A stretch of DNA of 64,000 bases from Manihot esculenta (Eukaryota > Streptophyta > Magnoliopsida > Malpighiales > Euphorbiaceae): assembly GCF_001659605.2 (NCBI RefSeq), contig NC_035161.2, forward strand, positions 34,381,191 through 34,445,190, read 5' to 3'. The stretch's first letter is position 1; each line of letters begins with the position of its first letter. The translations under genes were made by a program, and so were the position numbers. Below the pieces are notes generated by a model. That model worked only from the letters and a program-made list of their open reading frames with translations. It was not told where the DNA came from and ran no database searches. This document shows positions 54,316 to 64,000 of this stretch, in pieces.

Positions 54316-55708
54316 TTTTTCGAATTCGACTGAATTGAATATGAAGTTCAACTGAATTCAAAATGAAAATCAAAGTGATACATAAGAGAGGGCGCCAGTG
54401 AAATTAACAACGGGTGAATTTGTCAACTACTCCATTCCCTTGCTGCCGGACTTGGCAGTCTCTGGTTCCCGTCTCTGATTTTTATGTTTTTCTTGTTTCC
54501 CTATTTTCGATTATATATAATTCCCTTTTAAAATTGGAAAAAAAAAAACATTAAAAAAAAATTGTGAAATTGGGTAGGCCGTAAATGGAAAAAATATTTG
54601 TTTTCTAAATAAAATAAGCATCTTAATTTTTAAGCTTATTTAATAAATTAATTAGATTTAAAATTCTTTATATCAATTTATTAAAATTTAATAAAACAAC
54701 TTAATGTTTTTTTATTGGTTGAGTGAATTAATAAATGAGAATTGACATATGAAAATAAAATTATGAACTAATTCGTTTAATTAAAATTAATTAATTTGTG
54801 AACTTATTATTTTAAATCTAATTAAAACTTTGTAGTTTTAAAATGTTGAATATATTAACAGTTTAAATAGTAATTAATTAGATATTAATTATTAATAATT
54901 AATTATTTATATAATAATTTAGAGTAAAAATATTTAATATAAAATAATTGTTAAATATACCGTGACAATAAAAAATATAAATTAATATTATTAAAACATT
55001 TAACATAAATTGCAAACTATTACAAATCATCACAAGTAAAGCTCTAACATGCTTACAGAAAGCCCAAGGAATGGAAGCGAGAAAGACTGGAAATACAGAT
55101 AAGATCTCAACCTAACCTATCCAACGAGTTGACGGAACAGTAAACCCCAAAATCCAGCATAACAATTAGGGCTGCAACAAGTATAATATTTTTGGTACAA
55201 ATTCGACCCATTTTTTAATAAAATAAAATTGAGATAAATTTAAATTTTAAAATTAATACACATAACGAATTTAGATTAAATTTTATATATACTTATTACT
55301 TAATGTATTTATATAAATAATTAATTTAATAAAAATATTTATTTTATAATCATATTTATTAATTTTAATATATTGTCATATAATAATTAAAATTTTATAT
55401 TTTTTAAGTGAAAATTATTAATAAAAATATATTTATATAAATTATTAATTAAAATGTATAAAATTAGATGAATACGGATATTGTTATTCGATGTAGTTAG
55501 GAATTTCAGTAATTTAAAATAAATTTTAATTGAGATTTTGGTATTAAAAAAAATAATATTTACGGAAGGATAATTTCCGGGCACCTACCGTTATAATCAT
55601 TACAAGCGTCGGAGCTCCGATCAAATACAGCAATCATAGAGTTTTGGTAAAGCATTACCAGCTATCCGAATCTTTACCTGCTCTATTCTTACTACTGTGC
55701 TTCCTGCT
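54316..55708. promoter_or_regulatory. divergent intergenic region between SEC23 and HDA8
   Basis: SEC23 reads left from 54315 and HDA8 reads right from 55709, so about 1.4 kb contains both promoters and leaders. The 200 bases next to SEC23 and about 150 bases next to HDA8 are more balanced in composition. The middle is AT-rich and includes the dispersed repeat at 55195-55510. No clear shared motif was identified. Confidence 0.6.
55195..55510. repeat. dispersed AT-rich repeat, copy 2
   Basis: Second copy of the repeat at 35330-35720, matching block by block in the same orientation. It lies on the HDA8 side of the divergent promoter region, within 200-500 bases of the HDA8 start, where an insertion could affect expression. 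Confidence 0.5.
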
Positions 55709-58625
55709 ATGGCTGTTGCTTCGGCCACAGAGCGCATAGACGTGTTCTGGCACGAGGGCATGCTGAAACACGATACTGGGAAGGGCGTGTTCGATACAGG
55801 ATTGGACCCGGGTTTCTTAGATGTGTTAGAAATGCACCCAGAGAATGCAAACAGAATCAAGAACATGGTTTCCATCCTTAAGAGAGGACCCATTTCTCCA
55901 TATATTTCTTGGCATCTTGGCAGACCAGCTCAACTTTCCGAATTGCTTTCTTTCCACACCCCAGGTTGGTAATATTATTAGTACACCTCTAATTATCACT
56001 TGTTTTACTTCATTTTTTATAGTTGTTTCTGTATGCAAGTTCTCGACATTGAATTTCTTCATCAATTTTGTACAATAGTTGCAGCCTTGATTCCAGCTTA
56101 ATAGTTTTCAATTACTGGATAAAGATTGGGAATTTTATGTCTTCTGTAATAGAGATTGAGCGAGGGCAAAATATATCTTAATAATCATAGACATTTTTTT
56201 TCCATAAACCCATGAAATATCAGCAGACATGTTAATTATGGCCCATGAATTATCAGTTTGTTCAATTCACCACAGTCTTGTGATTTTCACTTTGAAAAAT
56301 ATACTCTCTCCGTCGCAGAAAGATAGACTTACTTTCCTTTTTCATCTTTCCCAAATTGTTGGCCATTTTCCTTTTTTAAAATGATAATTTGTTTATTATC
56401 TTCCTAAATTATACCCTATTTAATATGCATTTATTAGTTCCGGTATTAATTTAGTAGATTGAGCAATATGAGTAGAAGGATATTAGAAAACACAATATAA
56501 GCTTTGTTGTTTTAACTAAATCAACTGCATTTTCTTAATACCTGTGAAGATAACTATATGTTTAATTATAAGTTTAGATTGGTATAACCTGCCTCATTCT
56601 TTTTCCTGAATGCAAATAAAATTTGCAGAGTACATAAATGAACTAGTCAAAGCAGACAAAGAAGGGGGGAAGATGATATGTTGTGGGACTTTCTTAAGTC
56701 CCGGTTCATGGAATGCTTCTCTTCTTGCTGCTGGTACTACATTATCAGCAATGAAGCATATTCTTGATGGGCATGGAAAACTTGCTTATGCTTTAGTTAG
56801 ACCTCCAGGTCATCATGCTCAACCAACACAAGCAGATGGATATTGTTTCCTTAACAATGCAGGTCTTGCTATTCAATTGGCCTTAGATTCAGGGTGCCAA
56901 AAAGTTGCAGTTGTTGACATAGATGTTCATTATGGCAATGGAACTGCTGAGGGGTTCTATCAGTCTGATAGGGTACTTACAATGTCCCTGCATATGAATC
57001 ATGGTTCATGGGGTCCATCTCATCCACAAAATGGATCTGTTGATGAGCTTGGTGAAAGAGATGGTTTTGGCTATAATTTGAATATACCTCTTCCCAATGG
57101 GACGGGTGACAAGGGATATGAGTATGCCATGTCTGAATTGGTTATGCCAGCAATAAACAAGTTTAAACCTGATATGCTGGTTATGGTTGTTGGTCAAGAT
57201 TCAAGTGCTGTAAGTTCATTTATTCTTAGTTTCAGTTTTTTCTCATATAATGAATATGATATAAGGCAAGGGTTAGGTGCAATCACATGCATATTTGTTT
57301 CAAAATTTGGCTATTTATGGCTGATTATACGTAAAAAGTACAAACATACATGTATAGAAATATCTGTGCTTAATTATTTATTTTCCTTGAACACGAAATA
57401 GGGATGGATAAACTGTTGAAACTTGAAAGGAAGATTGAAGTGCTAAGGCGAAAATGACATGTTTCACTGAAATACATTAACAGCTCCAGTAGACATCAAA
57501 ATAGGAAAAAGGTGCAGCTTTTATGTGGTAGATACCTAAGATTGATCATTAGTCTCTGTTCTTCGCGGAAAATAACTTTAATATTTTCTAAGAAAATAAC
57601 TCATTTTCCATTATTTATTGCAATGTTATAAAATAAAAATGTTAATAAATTTATGTATACAAACAAAGTTTGGTGGTGTTAATAAGGTTTTCAAAATCCA
57701 GGAAATGACTTAAAAAAGTTATTTTCCTTAAAAATGGTTTAGTTTTCCCTTTGATCAGAAAAAAATTTTTCATTTACCAGTGTTTATGAATGCCCCAAGT
57801 GCTAGAAAATGCACAAAATATTTTCCAAGGAAATATTTTCTAAAAACAAGCAGCCTGAGTATTTCTCCTTTTCCACTTTCCTTCTTCTTTCCCCATTTTG
57901 TTATGGATGCTGAATGAAGTGAAGCACCGGGAATGACTGATTGAAATATAGATATATGAGAAAATAAAGCCAGATTTTAAGCCGGTTGTCTTAGATGTAT
58001 GACTTCCAAGAATCCTTTTTTGAGGCTTTAATACGTTTAATGCCCTTTACTTAATGCTATAGTGAAGCCATTCAACATCTTTCATTCACGGATGTAACTG
58101 TACTTAGATTATGGACTTTTTTAAGTCTGTTGTTTCTCTTCTTTTTTTACTGATTGCTATCTTGTGTTTAAACTAAAATTTGCCAACTTCTAATGTAAGA
58201 AAGTGATGTGACATATTTGTCTCCTCCTCCCCCTCCCCCTCCTGCCTTTTCACGCTGTCTCTCCATGCAATAACCTACTTGTTTATATAAATTGCTTATG
58301 GGGTAAATTTCTGCTGCTCTAGTTTGATCCAAATGGAAGGCAATGCTTGACGCTGGATGGATATAGAGCGATAGGGCGGATGGTTCGTAGTCTGGCAAAT
58401 GCACACTGCGGTGGACGTCTTCTTATTGTCCAAGAAGGTGGATATCACATTACTTACTCAGCTTATTGTCTTCATGCAACCCTTGAAGGTGTGCTCAGCC
58501 TTCCACAGCCTCTTTTATCTGATCCCATTGCATATTATCCAGAGGACGAGGCTTTTGCCATGAAAGTTGTTGAATCCATCCAAAAATTCCAGAAAGAGTC
58601 CGTTCCATTTTTAAAGGAAGCTTGA
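55709..58625 (+). CDS. HDA8: histone deacetylase HDA8 (class II, RPD3/HDA1 superfamily)
   Basis: A zinc-dependent deacetylase that removes acetyl groups from lysines of histones or other proteins. Three exons join in frame to 379 residues: 55709-55964, 56629-57209, 58323-58625. The active-site His pair is at 147-148 (RPPGHHAQ). The zinc ligands are Asp184 and His186 (DIDVHYGNGT) plus Asp276 (GQDSSAFDP), and the late QEGGYHITY block supplies the catalytic Tyr region. The N-terminus VFWHEGMLKHDTGKGVFDTG and the ending DPIAYYPEDEA match Arabidopsis HDA8 closely, including total length. Start is the ATG at 55709. Only two introns are present, the second 1.1 kb long. The gene converges with ABCG11. 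Substrate of plant HDA8 is poorly known; localisation is not evident from sequence. Confidence 0.95.
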
Positions 58626-59652
58626 TTTGTAGGTACTTTCTTCAATTCTCATTTCTTTAGTTGTGATTTCTTTCAATCTATATTTTAATCACATTTTAAG
58701 TGTTTTCATCATGAACATTATTCTTTCTTTTAATGACCTCACCTATAATTTACTCAAAAAATAAAGTTAACAAAGCTCCTCACCACATTTACCACTTGAA
58801 TCAAATTATACGACTTAGGCCATGTCCCAATGACTAGGGTTCATGATTACCTTGGTTGCAAAAGCAAGCTCTCTTCAGTCTTTTTTATTCAATTCTTATT
58901 CTCTTATTTACCTTATTATCTCTACATATTCTCAATTTCTATATCCATCTTTCCAAGTGAGATTATTTTGCAGCCATTAACTGGAGGTCTGTGATGATGC
59001 TACATCAATTCATTGCCAGACATGCATACTGACAAATATACGCGATTTTCAATAATTTGTTGCCTTGTCTAGCCAGTAGCCATACCCTTGCATTGATTGT
59101 TGGTACTTTTGCAATTGGTACTTGTTGAACTCATATCTCAGGTTCACCTTAATGCAGAAAGATGAATGATAGGTGTTCAAGACTATTATAGCTTCTTAGG
59201 AACATAATGCTGGAACTGAAATTTCCCAGGTCAATGTGAATGTAAGGGCGAAAGTTTAATGAGCTGCTATAAAATGTGAAACTTTTAACTGTGTAGTATC
59301 TTCATGTATAACATTAAAATATGTATTTGAATGAGAAGTTACTGGTTCTCCAAAAATTTGGGAGTTTTCAGTTCTAAAACAAAAAGAAGTTCATGATCAC
59401 TAGAATAATTTAGATTGTATTTCCAATCTCTGTTTTGGGAGAATGATTAAGTATCCCTTATGTTCCCCTGATTGACCGAGGAACATGTATGAGAAATAAA
59501 AGGTCTTGATCATAACCTTCTTGTTCTGTTTTATACAAATGATTTTTTTTCCTGTTTTTTTTTTTTCCATAGATCGGAATATAACTTGAAATTTAGTGTC
59601 AATAACATCTCTTTGAGCAGAAAGCCCTACCATATCAAAGCATCTCTTTGAT
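58626..59652. other. convergent intergenic region between HDA8 and ABCG11
   Basis: About 1 kb that must hold the 3' UTRs and polyadenylation sites of both converging genes. It is AT-rich, with T runs near 59540-59570. No separate gene or RNA is visible. Confidence 0.6.
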
Positions 59653-62600
59653 CTACCTTTTGCCAGTTCCAGTAGGACGATTTGCGATGTAAGTCCTTAA
59701 AGAAGGAGAATGGGTGAGACCATCAGGAGCTACTGTTGTATTTTGAGTCCCATTCTTCTGCTGCATTCTTCTCCTTGCTATATAACCTCTAATCCAAGGT
59801 GTGACATCCTCACTTATCTTGATCATTATAAAAAAGATGATGCGGTATGCTACGATCATGCTGAAGATGACACTGAGATCCACCCATTTTGATCGGTGCA
59901 CGTCTATCTGGAATACATTTTCCAGTATGTACTCACCAGGAATCTTGGGAAGATCTGGTGTCTGGTTGTCGAACCATAAGCCTCTCAGATCATTCTGATA
60001 TTGCCCCTGAAAAATACATAAGCCATTTCAATAATTGATGAAACACAGTAGCATGAGCATGTGCAGTGCAGGCTTAGAAATGGGTTAATCACCTGTAGAG
60101 CCCAGAAATGGAAACTAAGGTACGACATTGGATAACGCCAAACAGGCTTTGGTATATCATTTGGAAGCCTGAAGTACCCTGACACTAGCATGAATATTCC
60201 CTGAAACGTGGGGAAAATTACATGAACCGATTGAACATTGAGAAAGGAAGATTTTCATGAGCTGCAACACAGTAAATTACTGGATCATCAACAAACCTGA
60301 ATTCCAGCACCGATGATGATACCCATGAGGAAGTTGGGGACAATGCTAGCTATAGCCATCATCAAGCTCTCAACCACTGTGACACTTGCATAAAGGCACA
60401 ACACGAAGAATAAATAATGTTCGAAACCTGGGTGAAGGTTGACCATGAAGTAACAAATAGTTCCAGAGATGAAGGTGATCATTATCAGGAATGGCATTGC
60501 AGAGATTGTGTTGCTAATCACAAAGGCAGTGACACCATAATGACCATTCATTCTCTCTCTTTGGAATACCTGCAATTATGTTTTAGAAAGATTAATCCAA
60601 TTGTTGCTTCTCTTAGTAATTCTTAAATATCTGTGTCGGCTCTTTAGTATTTAGTCTTTTATCATAAAGAAGAAGAGAAAATACTCACTTTCATATCTTC
60701 TACAAAAGAAGGAAACCCGCCAATTGACATGAAAGTGACAAAACCAAACACAAAGGAGGCACATGATCCTCTAGCCTGCTCAAGGAAATTTACCAAATAA
60801 AAGGTAAAAAAGAAAAAGGTCAAAATAATGCTTCCTTGAAATATCCAATACAAGAATTCATTTCACAAATGATTATTTTATAAAATTAAATAAATTTTAT
60901 ATGTACTTTTATATTTTTATTAAACACTCTTAATCTAAAAATGCATCTTTAATTTCACACTATTTTTAACACGCATTTTGGATTAGAGTGTTGAACCAAC
61001 TTCTCCAGATATCTGATCATGAATAAATATATTTTTTAAGAAAAGGGAAAATCCAACACTAATGTAGCTTTACTATTCCAAGGTGTTACCTTCTCCTCAC
61101 GCTTAGAATTAAGAATTTCGTAAAAATTTAATAATTAATTTATTTTTTTTATAAAACAAAAACTTAGCAAAAAAAAAGTGATTGTTTAAAAAGAATTGCA
61201 TGAAAATATCTAACAAAGCAATCTTTCAGATTCATATCAGAACCACAAACTTGAGTTAGCACATGGGAGCAGAGGATAGAAACAGTACCAGAATTGAATT
61301 GTAACCTGTCCCCACATTCAAGTAGATGGTTCCAATGCAGATGGTGACTACGATGTAAATCACAAGCCTTAGCCAGTAATACCCAAAGTCCCTTGACATA
61401 TTGATGAATGAACGCCTGGTTAAAGTAAAGGCCTGCATCAAGAAACTAGCCTGGCTTCCCCCTGAATCTATAACAGTTCCTTTCTGAAACATACAATTAA
61501 GAATACACAAATTATATCCATAAATGGATAAAACTGGACTCAGAAAAATACCTAAAGCTCACAAGTAGACTGAAAGCTGCAGCATCAATAAAAACCACTC
61601 ACAACTTTGGATATCTCCTCAACTTTTTGTCTTGCTGCATAATAGTTCTGGGAAGTTCTGTAGTGGTCAAGTAGAGTTCTTATGGCTTCAGCTGTTGTTA
61701 TCTTGTCCAAAGGATCATCACTTGACTCAAACTAAATAGAAAACCAAGAAGAATTAGGAATTTTTTTGGTTCAAGAAATAAGAACCATTGCCACTAACTT
61801 AATCAAGCTAGATGGAAGGGAAGCTGTGATACCCGCAATTTCATGGACCCCTTCAAAGTAGCCTTTACTTTGTCAAAGTCAGAATTGATGCATCTCAGGA
61901 AATGATCAGATGGGTTCCTCAGAGCAGGACAGGGAAAACCAGCTTGTGCAAAGAACTGTTAACACCAATTAATTAAATAATCTTATAAGTTTCATTTCTT
62001 GTGTGGTGAATTAGGTGAAAATGGGGTTTAAAAGCAGGGATTTCTTGCCTCGTAGGCCTCTGAAGCCTGACCAAAATAAACAGTTTTGCCTCCAGAAAGC
62101 AAGTACAATCTATCAAAGAGCTCAAAAACTTCACTACTAGGCTGGTGAATCGAAGCAATGACAGTCCTTCCATCTCTAGACAGGCCACGTAATGTCTGAG
62201 TTACAAAGAAAGCCGAAGCACTGCCATACCATAAGGACGAGATAAGATAATTAAAACAGCGTACAATGAGACACAAGAAAAGACAAATGTTGCAGTTGTT
62301 TTTGGATAGAATCACTATTAATTCATTAATCAATTGTACAGAGCAACTTCGATCTGTGAGGTTAACCTGTCAAGTCCGCTGGTTGGTTCATCAAGGAAGA
62401 GCAATCTAGGCCTCATTAGGATTTCAAGAGCTATACTGACCCTTCTTTTCTCCCCTCCGCTGATCCCACGCAAATGCCAATTTCCAATTACAGTATCTGC
62501 ACAATCTTGAAGACCCATCTCTATAATGGTTCTCTCAACCAAAGCCCGCTTCTCCGAGCGAGGCATCTTATCAGGGAGTCGTAGTCGAGCTGAATACCAG

Positions 62601-63190
62601 ATTGTTTCCCTCACCGTTAGAGTGCCGATCAAGTTGTCATCTTGCGTGACATACGCCTATATGTTTGTATAAAGCATACAAAATTATGGCAATAAAAAAA
62701 CAGAGAAGCGAAGAGTCATGGCATGAAGTATATAGCAGAACTTTTATTTGATGCGAAATTCAAGATTACATGCAAACATACGAGTATATATAATTTGTGA
62801 AGATGGGCAGCTAAAGAATTAAGCAGTGCTACTCACAGCAGTTCCGAAGGAGAGCTTGGTTTTGCGACCATTAAGGAGAATGGAACCAGAAAGGAAAGCA
62901 TTAGCCGCAAGGCGACTAGAGAGAGCATCGAGCAGAGTGGATTTGCCGGAGCCAGAAGGCCCCATGAGAGCAGTGAGTGTTCCGGGCTCAGCATAGCCAG
63001 TGAGTCCTTCCAAAACGTTTTGCGTCTCTCCATTGCTAAGAGTCACCATCACAGTCAGATCCTTCCATGTAAGCCTCGCCGACACATCCCCATCGAATTC
63101 TGTAATGGCCTTTTCTCTCCACAGAGTCTCGCTTAGAGGACTCAATCCATTTGCTGCTGCTGCTGGTGGTCTGCTTGCCTCTATCTCCAT
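59653..63190 (-). CDS. ABCG11: half-size ABC transporter G family member 11 (ABCG11/WBC11)
   Basis: A plasma-membrane half transporter that dimerises, alone or with ABCG12, to export wax and cutin precursors in Arabidopsis. Ten exons join in frame to 694 residues: 62837-63190, 62367-62656, 62049-62220, 61833-61955, 61603-61731, 61289-61483, 60689-60775, 60297-60569, 60093-60200, 59653-60006. The N-terminal ABC domain has Walker [10 protein letters not shown] (77-85), signature ISGGE (183-187), Walker B LLFLDE (203-208) and the H-loop IASIHQPS. The C-terminal ABC2 membrane domain has six hydrophobic segments, from [15 protein letters not shown] to the IIFFIMIK region. The opening MEIEASR, the block [19 protein letters not shown] and the tail [16 protein letters not shown] match AtABCG11 (703 residues) almost residue for residue. 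Intron 3 is GC-AG. Ortholog assignment is strong; the paralog count in this species is unknown. Confidence 0.96.
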
Positions 63191-64000
63191 TATAATTACG
63201 TGATTGCTGCTGAGTTGCTTGCCTTAGATTTTTGTAAAAGAGAACATGAAAGGGAAGCTTGATATATGATAGGATGAGACGGCGAGAAATAGATGAGAAT
63301 GGAGAAACGGGTAATGTATGTGTTGACCGAGTGAATTGTATTAGGTTAGGAGAATCCCATGCAGAAAGAGCCTCAACTCCAAGAGCAAAATAATTTTCTT
63401 CTTCTTCTTCTGCTTGGTTATTGTGGGTGGCTCAGATTGAATCTGAAAAGTGTAATGCAGATGGGAAGAAATAAAGGAGAGTTGAGATGATTGTGAATTA
63501 ATTGGAGTTGTGGAGGATGTTGCCTGTTGGTAGAGGCATTTATTACAAGGCCGAACCTCATCAACTCGCCGCTGCCTTGAGCTTTCACACATGACACTTC
63601 ATCGTTTGCCAGAAATTCTTCCACGCATCCAAGTGTGTTCAATGTGATGCTGACATATAAATTAAAATTAAAAAATATATATATTATCTAAAATATAGTG
63701 AAATTCACTATTAATTTATTAATTTATTAATTTTTTTTAAAGCAAAACTAATTACTATATTAATAAAATTATCAAACAAAAAGAGATATCATCTCAAACA
63801 GAAAGACGATTATGCCTAATAAATTGTTTAGTCAAAATATGAGTAGTTAGAGTAGTATTACGATGAACCTATTTAAAAAAATATCAGTTCTAGAGTTTAA
63901 CAAAAATTTATAATCAATTGGTAAAAATACTCCTCAAGTGCCTGTCTAAATCTCTGCATAAGACAATTTGGCAAAGATACTCCTCCTTCTTTCTCATCTC
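63191..64000. promoter_or_regulatory. ABCG11 upstream region
   Basis: The first few hundred bases contain the leader and promoter of ABCG11 on the minus strand, with a TTC tract at about 63396-63412. After about 63660 the sequence becomes AT-rich. Near the end, two short direct copies of GATACTCCTC-like sequence lie at about 63926 and 63974. No further gene is seen before the window edge. Confidence 0.5.

Noticed and set aside
53814..54373. Several overlapping open frames on both strands over SEC23 exon 1
   Set aside because: They are shadow frames of the GC-rich first exon. The SEC23 frame has the zinc finger and family similarity.

Overview
The window is nuclear DNA of a flowering plant, almost certainly a eudicot. 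The protein sequences and the oil-type DGAT2 look closest to Malpighiales such as Euphorbiaceae, but that placement rests on memory of related proteins and is an inference. Intergenic DNA is very AT-rich, genes are split by short GT-AG introns, and simple repeats and decayed transposon-like segments fill the spaces. Most of the window (about 2.0-5.4 kb, 14-17.6 kb, 22-23.1 kb, 24-34.7 kb, 38.2-44.4 kb, 46.4-63.2 kb) is covered by eight complete genes whose exons I could join in frame.

Layout: 2063-5386 (-) diacylglycerol acyltransferase DGAT2; 7326-7888 (-) a broken genomic duplicate of it; 7.9-14.1 kb gene-poor; 14106-17634 (+) a secreted subtilase; 18708-19133 (-) a small unrecognised coiled-coil protein; 19.4-21.2 kb transposon-like DNA; 22015-23099 (-) an auxin-oxidising dioxygenase (DAO); 24101-34735 (-) the 24-exon kinesin-like calmodulin-binding protein KCBP/ZWICHEL; 34.7-38.2 kb gene-poor; 38229-44408 (-) a tafazzin-like lysophospholipid acyltransferase; 46368-54315 (-) the COPII coat subunit SEC23; 55709-58625 (+) histone deacetylase HDA8; 59653-63190 (-) the half-size ABC transporter ABCG11.

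The genes do not form a pathway. DGAT2, the tafazzin-like enzyme and ABCG11 all act on lipids (storage oil, phospholipid remodelling, cuticular lipid export), but they are far apart, separated by unrelated genes, and I regard this as chance. SEC23 and HDA8 are divergent across about 1.4 kb; HDA8 and ABCG11 converge.

I did not find an undescribed biological system. The observations most worth checking are the DGAT2 duplicate, in which an internal deletion of about 2.4 kb fused exon 1 to intron 7 while leaving the start codon open; three GC-AG introns in three different genes (KCBP, SEC23, ABCG11), each fixed by reading frame; possible spliced exons downstream of the tafazzin-like stop codon; and a degenerate GGTTC/GAACC-rich element inside a SEC23 intron. 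Exon coordinates were worked out by hand from splice motifs, reading frame and remembered homologues, so single-base errors are possible.
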